A DNA stretch of 37,556 bases, from NCBI GenBank assembly GCA_023136245.1, contig JAGLRO010000021.1, positions 1-37,556 on the forward strand. The letters are read 5' to 3'. The DNA comes from Candidatus Heimdallarchaeota archaeon (lineage in GTDB: Archaea; Asgardarchaeota; Heimdallarchaeia; Heimdallarchaeales; Heimdallarchaeaceae). The position numbers and the translations under genes were made by a program. Every line of letters begins with the position of its first letter. Within the stretch, counting starts at the first letter, position 1. Below, piece by piece: positions 18,413 through 28,835 of this stretch. Under the pieces are notes generated by a model. That model worked only from the letters and a program-made list of their open reading frames with translations, was not told the origin of the DNA and searched no databases.

Positions 18413-19825
18413 CTATTCTGAAGACACGGGGTCAAGTGCTGGTTTTGGTGGCTCTCCTGCGAATTTATAGAACTTTGTCCAAATCAGAATTACTATTGTT
18501 GTTATGAGAAGAAAAACACCAGCTCCTGTCATAGTTATGATGATTCCAATCGAATCGGCAGTTATACCTGAAACTGACAAACACATTACACTGAATACTT
18601 GAATATATGCATTTGTTGCGCTATATGCTCTTCCTCTAACCTCATTGGGTACATTTTCTGCAAACAAAGCATTGATTGCTAGACTAAACATACCATTAAA
18701 GAATCCATTAAACAAACCTACTCCCAATAGAAGGTAGAAACTAGGTTTGAAAAGGAAAATAAAATAATAAAATGAAATTGAGAGAGTACCTAAAGTAATT
18801 GCTAAAGGTCTTCCTATTCGCTTCTCAAATCTTCCAAAAATAAGATTTCCTGCAATAGAACCAAAAGCAGCTATAGCTCCAAGAAATCCAAATTCTCTAT
18901 CTGATAGATCCTTAAGAGTCTGTCGAAATATCGGATTGTACACATTAAATATAGAATCAGGAGTATTAAAATACTGAATTGCAAGTGCATTTTGTTTCAC
19001 TTCAAAAAGATATGGCAGAAGTAAAGGTCCAGCAAATGCCGTCCCTATGATGATGAATGTGAACATAAAGAGCAGTAATCTTACAGTTGGATGTCTAATA
19101 AGAAAAGTAAAGCCGTCTTTTAGATCTTTTAATACCACTTTAAATGATATAACCTCATCTTTGTCGCTGTCTGCTGAAGGGATGATTGTAAAGTAGACAA
19201 TTATTGCTGAAACAAAATAACAACCGCTTGTAATCCAGAAAGTTGAAGGTCCTAAGAAGATATAAATTGGTGCAGCAAATAGTGGTCCCAAAACTGCTAA
19301 AGTTTGAAAAACTAATTGACTTAAAGAAATCGCTTTTACATATAACCGCAAACCTGTGATTTCAGGTATAGCAGCAGATCGAGGAGCAACAAATGTTGCT
19401 GAAGCAGCACCAAGCAAGAAGGCTATAACAGCTATACCATATAAATTTGTTAAAAAAGGAAGAATGACAATAGAAACGCCCCGGATGATATCAGCACTCA
19501 CCATAAGTGCCTTTCTACTTATTCGATCAGCAAAAACTCCAGCTATTGGTCCTATAACTATCCAAGGTATAGTTTGAGCTGCAAGGATAAGTGTCATAGC
19601 AGTAATAGAAAGAGTCATTTCATAGACATAAAGCTGAATCGCTATACGAAAAATGGCGTCTCCAAAATTACTAAAAAATTGTCCTGATAAAAGCTTCATA
19701 AATTCCTTATTTTTGAAAACATCTAGATATGTCGGTTCATCCTTCTCAGGTTCTAGTGGAGTTTCATTCTCCACGTGTACAGTTTCAGCAATAATATCTG
19801 GACTACCGACATCATCATCATCCAT
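18413..19825 (-). CDS. MFS transporter (macrolide-efflux/enterobactin-exporter-like)
   Basis: About 12 TM helices; FMKLLSGQFFSNFGDAIFRIAIQLYVYEMT, IGPIAGVFADRISRKALMVSADIIRG. Confidence 0.92.
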   Translation of the reverse strand: MDDDDVGSPDIIAETVHVENETPLEPEKDEPTYLDVFKNKEFMKLLSGQFFSNFGDAIFRIAIQLYVYEMTLSITAMTLILAAQTIPWIVIGPIAGVFADRISRKALMVSADIIRGVSIVILPFLTNLYGIAVIAFLLGAASATFVAPRSAAIPEITGLRLYVKAISLSQLVFQTLAVLGPLFAAPIYIFLGPSTFWITSGCYFVSAIIVYFTIIPSADSDKDEVISFKVVLKDLKDGFTFLIRHPTVRLLLFMFTFIIIGTAFAGPLLLPYLFEVKQNALAIQYFNTPDSIFNVYNPIFRQTLKDLSDREFGFLGAIAAFGSIAGNLIFGRFEKRIGRPLAITLGTLSISFYYFIFLFKPSFYLLLGVGLFNGFFNGMFSLAINALFAENVPNEVRGRAYSATNAYIQVFSVMCLSVSGITADSIGIIITMTGAGVFLLITTIVILIWTKFYKFAGEPPKPALDPVSSE

Positions 19826-19919
19826 AGTTTGCCACCGTTATAAAACTAACTTTAACGAGAAATCATTCATATGCTTATAAAGATAATGAAATAGATTGTT
19901 TCAAGAAGAACATATATTT

Positions 19920-20762
19920 CTAAATTGTGTAACTATACAGATTTGTTTCATTTTCTTTCTTTAAATTTGATTTGAAACGATATACTTTCTTTTTTATTTT
20001 CTCTTCTTCTTCATTAGTTATTTCCACAAGATATTTCCATATTTGTGATTTTTCCTCTTTCTTTGTAAAATAGGAAGAAATCAGAGTACCTATTATTACA
20101 GCTGCTGATTTTGTAGTATCGATTTTTGGTATAGATTTAGAGTGGACAAGTTCATATCCTGCTATTTCCATTTCATTTATTTTATCACTGTGGTGAGGAT
20201 AAATGGTTGCCATGTGATTGACAATATGACAATATTTGTCTTTTAATTTCAGAGTGTACCCTAGTTTTCTTATCTTTGTAATATAACCTCTCTGTATTAA
20301 TTCCATTTGTTTTTTCTTCATTTTATTATAACTGAATGATTTCCCTGAACTTAATCCTTGCATATTATGTTTAAGTAAATCAAAATGAACATGTGATAGC
20401 TGCTCAAAAATGGATGCTAGTAGATTATCCAATATAGCTAAGAAGTTTATTGCTATTTGGTTTCTAGTAAAATGTTTATTCCGGTTTATTCTCTTAACTA
20501 TCAACAGAAGTTGTAAATTTTCAAACAAAGTCACTGATTGAATCAAAAATTCTTTTGGGATATGATCGTGGAGAACATCAATTATTTCATCGATACTCTC
20601 TTGTACTCGTTCCTCTGTTCTTTCTAATATTTGCAGAAATTTCTCCTTAGAACCTATCTCAACGTCAATTAGGGAAGAAATTAAATCTTTTTGCAATTCT
20701 TTATTATCTCCTCTAACGACATCTGCCATTGGATATCCTCGAGAGTATATCCGTAATTTCAT
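19920..20762 (-). CDS. Uncharacterised helical protein, possible cyclin-fold/TFB-like C-terminal domain
   Basis: 280 aa; DKYCHIVNHMATIYPHHSDKINEMEIAGYELVHSKSIPKIDTTKSAAVIIGTLISSYF resembles TFIIB/TFB cyclin-repeat layout; no zinc-ribbon cysteines seen. Confidence 0.6.
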   Translation of the reverse strand: MKLRIYSRGYPMADVVRGDNKELQKDLISSLIDVEIGSKEKFLQILERTEERVQESIDEIIDVLHDHIPKEFLIQSVTLFENLQLLLIVKRINRNKHFTRNQIAINFLAILDNLLASIFEQLSHVHFDLLKHNMQGLSSGKSFSYNKMKKKQMELIQRGYITKIRKLGYTLKLKDKYCHIVNHMATIYPHHSDKINEMEIAGYELVHSKSIPKIDTTKSAAVIIGTLISSYFTKKEEKSQIWKYLVEITNEEEEKIKKKVYRFKSNLKKENETNLYSYTI

Positions 20763-20820
20763 TTAAATACGGAAAAAAAATCAAGGAAAATAATTTGGAA
20801 AGCAGCACTTTGATTCTGTT

Positions 20821-22278
20821 CTAGATTAATCCTACTTCGTCATTGAACTTAATAATCAGTTCATCTATAGGTTTTACAAGCATTCTAATTGATTCCCAAT
20901 AAGAAGAATCATACCACTGACGGTTCAGTTCTTCTAACTCCTTCCCTTGCTGTTCAATCCAAGTGAAATATTTCAAATTATGAATTTTTTTGCGTTGATA
21001 ATAATCTAATTCTAACATATTGTCTGTCTTTAATCCGTGTAAATGTGCATGAAAATCTCGAATTGCATTTTCACGGGTGTAAATACCCTTTTGTTTTCTA
21101 AGTTCGTTTATACGGGATTGATAGAGTTCCATCGAATCTGTGAGTACTGTAAAAACAACATCATTTCTATTCAATTCAAAGTATTTTGAATATTTGATTG
21201 CCATTACCATATTTGCAATTCCTGAAATTCCAAAAAGGTGTAATTTACTAACAATCTCTTCAGAGACTCCCATACTAATTAGAAAATCATGACCTGCTTT
21301 TTCATTAAACAATCTCATTATTTGATAAGTATCATTGTCATCAACTGCAATTACCATATCAGTATTCTTAACATTATGAATCCAAGGGATGTGCTTGTCT
21401 CCTATTCCCTCAATAGTATGAGCACCAAAACCATTATGCAACATTGTAGGACATTGTAGTGCTTCACCAGCTGCGATATTTAGGAATGGATAATATTGCT
21501 TTAACAAGTCTCCACTTGCAAGTGTGCCAGCTGATCCTGTTGTTAGTACTAAACCATGAAAATTGTCATTCCTTAGTTCTTTTGTCAAAACCTCTTTCAT
21601 TGCATTTCCAGTTACATCATAATGCCAAAGATAATTTCCAAATTCCTCGAATTGATTGAAAACAAATATATTCTCTCTAGTTTGTCTAAGCTCCCAAACC
21701 TTATCAAAAATTTCTTTGACATTGCTTTCACTTCCAGGTGTTTTAATTACTTCACCAGCAACTGACTGTAACCAATCAAATCTTTCTTGTGACATTTCTT
21801 CAGGAAGTATTGCTATGGATTCACATGCTAGAAGTGCTGAATCATATGCTCCTCCTCTGCAATAATTTCCTGTACTGGGCCATACTGCTTTATGAATAGA
21901 AGGATTAAATTGTCCAGTAACTAAACGGGGAACAAGACATCCAAAAGTTGCTCCCACTTTGTGTGCTCCTGTGGGAAAATATTTTCCTACTAGAGCTATT
22001 ATTCTCGCTTCTACTCCGGTTAATTCAGTAGGTAGTTCAATGTAATTTACGTTCTGAAATCCACCTGATTTCTCCACTGGTTCATTCTTCCAAGTGATTC
22101 TAAAGAGATTCCGAGGATGTACTTGCCAAAGACCTATTTCTTTAAGTTCTGCAGTTATGAGACTTGGAATTGTAGTGGGATCCCTTTGTTGAGCAAAAGT
22201 TGGAATTATAATTTCTTTTTCTCTAGCTCGCTTTATTGCTTCTTGTAAACCGTTTTCATTAACTGTTAAATCAATCAT
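20821..22278 (-). CDS. PLP-dependent fold-type II enzyme (cysteine synthase/threonine synthase-like, about 485 aa)
   Basis: FPTGAHKVGATFGCLVPRL (candidate PLP lysine), WPSTGNYCRGGAYDSALLACESIAILP, LTTGSAGTLASGDLL. Confidence 0.82.
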   Translation of the reverse strand: MIDLTVNENGLQEAIKRAREKEIIIPTFAQQRDPTTIPSLITAELKEIGLWQVHPRNLFRITWKNEPVEKSGGFQNVNYIELPTELTGVEARIIALVGKYFPTGAHKVGATFGCLVPRLVTGQFNPSIHKAVWPSTGNYCRGGAYDSALLACESIAILPEEMSQERFDWLQSVAGEVIKTPGSESNVKEIFDKVWELRQTRENIFVFNQFEEFGNYLWHYDVTGNAMKEVLTKELRNDNFHGLVLTTGSAGTLASGDLLKQYYPFLNIAAGEALQCPTMLHNGFGAHTIEGIGDKHIPWIHNVKNTDMVIAVDDNDTYQIMRLFNEKAGHDFLISMGVSEEIVSKLHLFGISGIANMVMAIKYSKYFELNRNDVVFTVLTDSMELYQSRINELRKQKGIYTRENAIRDFHAHLHGLKTDNMLELDYYQRKKIHNLKYFTWIEQQGKELEELNRQWYDSSYWESIRMLVKPIDELIIKFNDEVGLI

Positions 22279-22435
22279 TGATATACATCATTGATAATAT
22301 ATTTTTAATCTTTCTAACAAAAAATGAGAAAGAAATAGCTTATAGTTATTTTCCTTTCCATTTTCATAATTCTTGGTTCTTCAAATTATTTAAATATCAG
22401 TGACGGGTTCAAACGATTATTATAGGTAGATAGTT

Positions 22436-24169
22436 ATGACCGTTGGGGAAATTGAGAAAGTTAAAGCTGATATAATAGAGAAATACAAAAATAAAACATC
22501 TACTTCTGAAAAGCATTTTGAAGAAGCAAAGAAATGGCTTCCAGGAGGAGGAACTAGAAATGTTGCCTATTTCTATCCTTATCCTTTCTTTGTTACAAAA
22601 GGAGAAGGATGCTACCTTTACGATTATGATGGTAACCAATACATCGATTGTTTGAATAGTATGACAGTGAACATTCATGGCCATGCTCATCCTAAAATCG
22701 TTGAAAAAATGCAAGAACAGGCGAAAGAAGGAACATCGCATGCTGCACCTATGGAGCTTCAATACGAGTTAGCAAAGATTATTTGTGATAGAACACCTTC
22801 GATTGAATTGCTTAGATTCTGTAATTCTGGCACAGAAGCAACTATGTTTACAATCCGTGCTGCTAGAGAATACACCAAGAAAAATAAGATAATAAAGACA
22901 GAAGGAGGTTATCACGGTTCCCATGATTATGTGGAGGTTAATATTACACCTAATCTAACAGCAGAAGAAATGCCTATTGCAACCGTAGAAAAAGGAGTTC
23001 CTGAAACAGTTCTACAGGATGTATATATTGTCCCATATAATGACTTATCTGCAGCTGAAAAGATTATGAAAAAACATCATAAAAAGATTGCAGCTATGAT
23101 TATTGAACCAATTATGGGATCTGGTGGAGGAGCAATTGCAACTAAAGAATATCTTCAAGGGTTAAGAGATTTAACAAAGAAATATGGAATTCTGTTGATA
23201 TTTGATGAAGTAATAACTTTTCGAATGACTACTGGAGGTATGCAGAAATATTATGGTGTAACTCCAGATTTAACAGCTCTTGGGAAAACCATAGGTGGAG
23301 GATTACCTGTTGGTGCTTTTGGTGGAAAACGTGAGATAATAGATCAATTTAATCCAACAAAGAAGAAGTTTATAACACATTCAGGGACTTTCAGTGGAAA
23401 TGCTATGACAATGATTGCTGGAAAGACAGCAATGGAATTATATGATGAAGCAGAAATTGAAAGATTAGGAAGATTGGGAGACCGTTTAAAAGAGGGATTA
23501 AGAGAAGTTCTGAAAAATCTCAATATTAAAGGACAAGTTAGTGGATTACAATCATTAATTTATGTATATTTATTCGAAGAACCCATAATTAATGCAAGAC
23601 AAACTGTCTTTAAATTAATACCAACCCTAGAACTATCAAAATATTTGACACTAACTCTAGCTATAAACGGAATATACGCTGTATCAAGAGGTGTTACTGC
23701 ATTCATTCTTTCAACACCAATGAATGAAGAAATAATTGATGAGATAGTAGTACGCTATAGAAGAGCTATGGAAATGATATTACCTTTATACAACCAAATA
23801 AAGAATTACTCAGGATTTGCATCTATTATTTTTGCAATGCTTAAATCGCTAAATACTGAACCAGAGTTTTCAAAACAATTTAAAGAACACAATTACACTA
23901 TTCTTCTTGTTGCAAAAGAAGATCCTAAAGCGATAAAACTTCTAATTAACAAAGGGGAAATCCAGTTTAATCAGCTAGACAATCAAAGTGAGATTATCAA
24001 GGCAGCAAAAAAAGAATGTGATGCTTCAATAATAACAACAACTCCAATTTTCTTAGGTTTTGGTTCAGGACAAATTAGTCCAATCAAAGCAATCTTGTTT
24101 GGAAAATTAAGAATAAAAGGATTGAAGTATATCTTAAAGTTTTCAAAATATTTTAAGTTGCTTCAGTAA
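22436..24169 (+). CDS. Class-III aminotransferase (glutamate-1-semialdehyde aminomutase-like) with C-terminal SCP2-like domain
   Basis: Aminotransferase core: FCNSGTEATMFTIRAAREYTKK, IFDEVITFRMTTGGMQKYYGVTPDLTALGKTIGGGLPVGAFGG, HSGTFSGNAMTMIAG. Tail of about 120 aa: CDASIITTTPIFLGFGSGQISPIKAILFGKLRIKGLKYILKFSKYFKLL, SCP2-like. Confidence 0.9.
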   Translation: MTVGEIEKVKADIIEKYKNKTSTSEKHFEEAKKWLPGGGTRNVAYFYPYPFFVTKGEGCYLYDYDGNQYIDCLNSMTVNIHGHAHPKIVEKMQEQAKEGTSHAAPMELQYELAKIICDRTPSIELLRFCNSGTEATMFTIRAAREYTKKNKIIKTEGGYHGSHDYVEVNITPNLTAEEMPIATVEKGVPETVLQDVYIVPYNDLSAAEKIMKKHHKKIAAMIIEPIMGSGGGAIATKEYLQGLRDLTKKYGILLIFDEVITFRMTTGGMQKYYGVTPDLTALGKTIGGGLPVGAFGGKREIIDQFNPTKKKFITHSGTFSGNAMTMIAGKTAMELYDEAEIERLGRLGDRLKEGLREVLKNLNIKGQVSGLQSLIYVYLFEEPIINARQTVFKLIPTLELSKYLTLTLAINGIYAVSRGVTAFILSTPMNEEIIDEIVVRYRRAMEMILPLYNQIKNYSGFASIIFAMLKSLNTEPEFSKQFKEHNYTILLVAKEDPKAIKLLINKGEIQFNQLDNQSEIIKAAKKECDASIITTTPIFLGFGSGQISPIKAILFGKLRIKGLKYILKFSKYFKLLQ

Positions 24170-24231
24170 TCACTCTTTCTTAAGAAATTCACAGCAAATT
24201 ATTTAATTACAAGCTTTCATAAATAACGGCC

Positions 24232-25140
24232 ATGACAAGTCTTCGAGCTAAGATATTCATTAAAATAATGAAAGCAATGTCGATGAAAGATGAAGGTATA
24301 TTTGACGTGAAGAAAAAAAGGGAGAATCTAGAAAAGCGAGTATCTATGTTTAAGATGCCAAGAAAAGTAAAGGTTGAACACATAGATGTTGATGGTATTC
24401 CAGCAGAATGGTTATATCCTCATAATAGTGAAAAAAATCGAGTAATTTTATATCTACACGGTGGCTATTACACTTCTGGTTCTCCAAAAACACATCGTAG
24501 TCTCGCAGCTCGAATCGGAAAAACTTCAAACTCTCCTGTTTTGTTAATAGACTATCGTCTTGCCCCAGAAAATCCTTTTCCAGCAGCTTTAGAGGATTCT
24601 ATATCTGCTTATAACTGGATAACAAAACAAAAAGGAATCAAGACCAATAAATTGATGATTGCTGGAGATTCAGCAGGTGGAGGATTAGTTCTTGCTACAT
24701 TAATTAAGTTACGTGATGAGAAGAATGCTCTCCCTGCAGCAGCAATTTGTCTTTCTCCTTGGACTGATTTAGCACTAACAGGAGATTCAATAAAAACTAA
24801 AGCAGATGAAGAATTAATGCTGACTGAAATTGAAGTGAGACAAGCAGCTCAATTTTATCTGAAAGAAGCGGAGAGCAAAAATCCACTAGCATCACCTCTT
24901 TATGCTGATTTGAATGGTTTACCTCCACTCTTAATCCAAACTGGAACTGCTGAAATTTTGCTTGATGATTCAACTCGCTTTGTAGACAAAGCTAAAACGA
25001 GTGGTGTTAAAGTAACCTTTGATCTTTGTCCAGAAATGTTTCACGCTTTTCAAATGTTCGGTAATCTTATACCAGAAAGTAAGAAAGCTCTAAAAAAAAT
25101 TGGAATGTTTGTGCAAGAAATATTTTCTCAGAATTCATAG
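24232..25140 (+). CDS. Alpha/beta hydrolase fold-3 esterase/lipase (HSL family)
   Basis: HGGYYTSGSPKTHR oxyanion motif, GDSAGGG nucleophile elbow, MFHAFQ catalytic His region. Confidence 0.94.
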   Translation: MTSLRAKIFIKIMKAMSMKDEGIFDVKKKRENLEKRVSMFKMPRKVKVEHIDVDGIPAEWLYPHNSEKNRVILYLHGGYYTSGSPKTHRSLAARIGKTSNSPVLLIDYRLAPENPFPAALEDSISAYNWITKQKGIKTNKLMIAGDSAGGGLVLATLIKLRDEKNALPAAAICLSPWTDLALTGDSIKTKADEELMLTEIEVRQAAQFYLKEAESKNPLASPLYADLNGLPPLLIQTGTAEILLDDSTRFVDKAKTSGVKVTFDLCPEMFHAFQMFGNLIPESKKALKKIGMFVQEIFSQNS

Positions 25141-25150
25141 AAACAAAGAA

Positions 25151-26623
25151 CTAATTCAAAATACCAACTCTAACATTATCAAATCGAGTTGGGGCAATTC
25201 CATGACCTACGTAAGCTGCTTGACCAGGTTCACCTTTTCCACAATTAGGAGTTCCGAATATTTTCCAATGCTCTTTGTTACATATCCCGCTAACATTTCC
25301 CCAAAATTCTGGAGTAATGCCCTCATATGTGGGGTTTTTTATCATATCTGTCATTTCACCATTTTCTATTTTCCACCCAATCTCAGTACCAAATTGGAAA
25401 TTCATTCTTATATCATCAATACTCCAGCTTCTATTAGTTTCTAAGAAATATCCATTTTTAGTATCAGCAACAAGCTCATCAAATCCCCAATCTCCTGGTT
25501 CTAGATTTACGTTAGTCATCCTGATAATTGGAATTCTGTCATATCCCATAGCTCTTGCAGCACCTGAACTCCTTTCTAAACCGATGGCTTTTGCTGTCTC
25601 TCTTGATGACATGAAAGCTACAAAAACTCCCTTATCGATCATAACAACTCTCTGAGCTTCAACTCCTTCATGATCATAGAAGAATGTTCCTAGCCCTCCA
25701 GGGACAGTTGCATCAGCTACCATAGTAACAAGTTCATTGCCATATTTGAAACCTGTTCCTAAGAGATCAGGTGTGAGAAAGCTTGTTCCAGCATAAGCAG
25801 CTTCATAACCGATTGCTCTATCTAGTTCTGTAGGATGACCACAGCTCTCATGGACTTGAAGTGCCAATTGAGAATGTCCTAGAATGATAGTTGATTTTTC
25901 ACTAGGCATTTTTTCAGCAGATAATAGTTGAACAGCTTCTTTGGCTGCTTTCTCTGAAACTTCTAGTAGATCTAAACTTTCAAAATATTCATATCCCTTT
26001 GTTTGGAAGTCACCTCTGAAACTTGCAGGAAGACTTCTTGTTTGAACTTCTCCTCCTTCAATTGCAGTAGAAGCAACACCACCCCCACACCAGATAATTG
26101 TTTGGTCGATTTTCGTTCCTTCTGTAGTATAAAGAATCATATGATCTTTTCTACTGACATAGTGACTATTTGCTACTTTAATTCTATCTGAAAATCCTTT
26201 TGCTCGTATTGCACTCTCCTGTAAGACATCAATTTTCTCATTCAATTCTACATCAAAAGGATCTTTCTTTACAGGAGTTTTTACTGTAGCTTTGTGTATA
26301 GGTTCCTCAGCAAACTCAATATCAAATTTCTTTACTAATGCAGAAGCTTTAGCAATTTTTACAACTAAATCAGCTAAATCTGTTACTTTTTCTCTAGTTA
26401 ATTCATTAGAACTAGCGAATCCCCAGCTTTTGTTAACCAAACAACGAATACCTATTCCTTTCTTATTTGTAACATCTAGTCTTTCTAAAGATTCATTTTT
26501 GAATGATATATCCTCCATCTTAGTATCCATGAATTTAACATCAGCATAGTCCACTCCTTTTTTCTCACAACACTTAATCCCATAAGCTACTAAATCAGCT
26601 AAATTCTCTGCACTTTCTTGCAT
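25151..26623 (-). CDS. tldD: TldD-type metallopeptidase
   Basis: HESCGHPTELDR (HExxxH), YDHEGVEAQRVVMIDKG, GVASTAIEGGEVQTRSLPASFRG. Confidence 0.94.
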   Translation of the reverse strand: MQESAENLADLVAYGIKCCEKKGVDYADVKFMDTKMEDISFKNESLERLDVTNKKGIGIRCLVNKSWGFASSNELTREKVTDLADLVVKIAKASALVKKFDIEFAEEPIHKATVKTPVKKDPFDVELNEKIDVLQESAIRAKGFSDRIKVANSHYVSRKDHMILYTTEGTKIDQTIIWCGGGVASTAIEGGEVQTRSLPASFRGDFQTKGYEYFESLDLLEVSEKAAKEAVQLLSAEKMPSEKSTIILGHSQLALQVHESCGHPTELDRAIGYEAAYAGTSFLTPDLLGTGFKYGNELVTMVADATVPGGLGTFFYDHEGVEAQRVVMIDKGVFVAFMSSRETAKAIGLERSSGAARAMGYDRIPIIRMTNVNLEPGDWGFDELVADTKNGYFLETNRSWSIDDIRMNFQFGTEIGWKIENGEMTDMIKNPTYEGITPEFWGNVSGICNKEHWKIFGTPNCGKGEPGQAAYVGHGIAPTRFDNVRVGILN

Positions 26624-26684
26624 GGATTGAAATTTTCACACTTGTTATAAACCTTTTTCCAAAATGAGTATAAATAATGAATAA

Positions 26685-27527
26685 TCAATAGTCTGTAAGA
26701 ATCGTACCTAATTCATCAAAACCTTCTGTTCCCTTCTTTCTACTGAATAGACCTTTTATTTTTATTGTATCTCCAACATTAAGATTATTATCTTTTGCCA
26801 ACAAGTCCATCCCAATTTTAGCGCTCTTTATCTGTTCTCTGAAATACTTGCCTTTTATCAAATTATAGATTGGTTCTATTGTAGCTTTTAAAATTTCAAT
26901 TGAATTCAATATCTCAGACATCGGGACTGGAGGTTTGAGATATAATACATTCAATACAACCTCTGCATCAATTTTTCCAGTAATCTTTATCGCGTTATTT
27001 AACTCTCGTTCTAGCTTTGAAAAGTTATAAACACCATTATCTAGTTTTTCCTCCTCTAGCAGTGAATCTAGTTTTTCAAGGATATCATAGTAAATATCTT
27101 CATCTACAGTATATCCAGTTTTGGTAATATATCTTTGAGTTGAAACGAGACCAGAATTGTTGTACTTGACGTCTTCAATATATTCAACAGCTGACACTAT
27201 CTGATTTAATAATTTATACATCAAGATAATACTGTTCATTGTTTTGCTGATATTTTGATGATTTTCAGCTAATTGTTTCGTTACTAAACCTAATTTGCCT
27301 AAACGTGTTGATAATTGGTCGAATTCATAAGGAGTTAGATTTCCTTCCTCGAGCATAGAATCGATTTCCCATCCATAATTCAAACACTCAAGAACTGCTT
27401 CTTCCACTTTTCTTATTGTTATAGATTCATCTTTTGATAAAGAAAACTTATCTCCTCTAAATCTTTCTGCAATTCCTTTAATTTTCTTTGCTCGTTCTTC
27501 AATAGCATCCTCAGTGGTGGAATCCAT
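26685..27527 (-). CDS. Uncharacterised protein, helical with a possible beta-rich C-terminus
   Basis: 280 aa intact ORF; C-terminus NLNVGDTIKIKGLFSRKKGTEGFDELGTILTDY; no recognised family. Confidence 0.7.
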   Translation of the reverse strand: MDSTTEDAIEERAKKIKGIAERFRGDKFSLSKDESITIRKVEEAVLECLNYGWEIDSMLEEGNLTPYEFDQLSTRLGKLGLVTKQLAENHQNISKTMNSIILMYKLLNQIVSAVEYIEDVKYNNSGLVSTQRYITKTGYTVDEDIYYDILEKLDSLLEEEKLDNGVYNFSKLERELNNAIKITGKIDAEVVLNVLYLKPPVPMSEILNSIEILKATIEPIYNLIKGKYFREQIKSAKIGMDLLAKDNNLNVGDTIKIKGLFSRKKGTEGFDELGTILTDY

Positions 27528-27634
27528 TTTTTTTCTACCCTGAATTCTTCCAAAGAAATAAGAGACACCGAATCATTAAAACCTTTACATTTCAAAAATA
27601 AAAAGAGAATGCTAGTTCATGAGAATATTATAGG

Positions 27635-28780
27635 TCATGAATAACTCTCGAGCAGCACTTCGTAAATGATATTTGCATAATCTATGACTTCTTGTTTCTC
27701 TGTATATTCATCAGTTACATGCAACTGATCTAACTTACCTGGTCCCATAATAACAAAAGGAGTATTATATTCAGGTATGAGCATAGCACCATCGGTTCCA
27801 TAGTTCACTCCAATTATTTCAGTTATTCCTTTTGCTCTAGTTTTTGCTTTCAATTTCTCAATAAATAGTTCTCCATCCTTTGATTCTATTACAGGTAATT
27901 CGTGAACTATCTCCATCTTTGCTTTAGATTCTTCTGTTTTGTTAAAATGTTCAACTATGGTATGTATCTTCTGCTTAGTCTGTTCTCTAAGTTCATTGGA
28001 TACTAAACGAAAATCACATTCAAATTCACAGAACTCTGGTACAACATTTATTAGAGTTCCACCCAGAATCTTACCAATATTAAGTGTTGAACTTCCAAGA
28101 ACATCATGTTCAAATTCCGGTACTGCATCTTTCATTTTTGCAATTAGTTTTGTAGCACCCTCTATTGCACTTACACCCAAATGAGGAGCAGATCCATGAG
28201 CAGATTTACCCTCTACAGCAATTTTAATCCATAGTGTTCCTTTCTCAGCAAGAGCAATTTTAAGTTCAGTTGGTTCTCCAATTAAGACAAAGTCACATCC
28301 TTCCATTATTCCAGCATTTTTAGCTTCTAATGATCCATCCATCCCAATTTCTTCATCAGATGTTCCTAGGAAAACTATTTTTTTATCAAGTTTTACATCA
28401 TTTTCCTTTAGTTTCTTCAGTATTGATATATATGCAGCAACAGCACCTTTCATATCGGTAGATCCTCTTCCATAAATCTTCCCTTCATTTTCTATGGCTT
28501 CAAACGGAGGATATTTCCATTTATTTGCATCACCTGCAGGAACAGTATCTAAATGACCAGTAATAATTATACTTCTTTCACTTTCACCAAATTCAGCAAT
28601 TATGTTTGCTCTTCCTTTTGCATATTCTTGAACCTTATATTTAATCCCACAAGCTTCAAATTCTTTAGCAATATAATTGACAGAATCGATAGTTTTTCCA
28701 GGTGGGTTTTCAGTGTTAATTCTTATTAACTCTTTTAAAATCGGAATGACTTCTTCTTCAGCTATTACCATACAACTCAC
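27635..28780 (-). CDS. M20 family peptidase/deacylase (ArgE/DapE/ACY1-like)
   Basis: IITGHLDTVPAGDANKWKYPPFEA, YGRGSTDMKGAVAAYI, GTSDEEIGMDGS motifs. Confidence 0.94.
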   Translation of the reverse strand: MSCMVIAEEEVIPILKELIRINTENPPGKTIDSVNYIAKEFEACGIKYKVQEYAKGRANIIAEFGESERSIIITGHLDTVPAGDANKWKYPPFEAIENEGKIYGRGSTDMKGAVAAYISILKKLKENDVKLDKKIVFLGTSDEEIGMDGSLEAKNAGIMEGCDFVLIGEPTELKIALAEKGTLWIKIAVEGKSAHGSAPHLGVSAIEGATKLIAKMKDAVPEFEHDVLGSSTLNIGKILGGTLINVVPEFCEFECDFRLVSNELREQTKQKIHTIVEHFNKTEESKAKMEIVHELPVIESKDGELFIEKLKAKTRAKGITEIIGVNYGTDGAMLIPEYNTPFVIMGPGKLDQLHVTDEYTEKQEVIDYANIIYEVLLESYS

Positions 28781-28835
28781 TAATGCAAAGCATAAAGACT
28801 TTTTAACTCTTCACTTCGGCTGGAAATTTGTGAAT

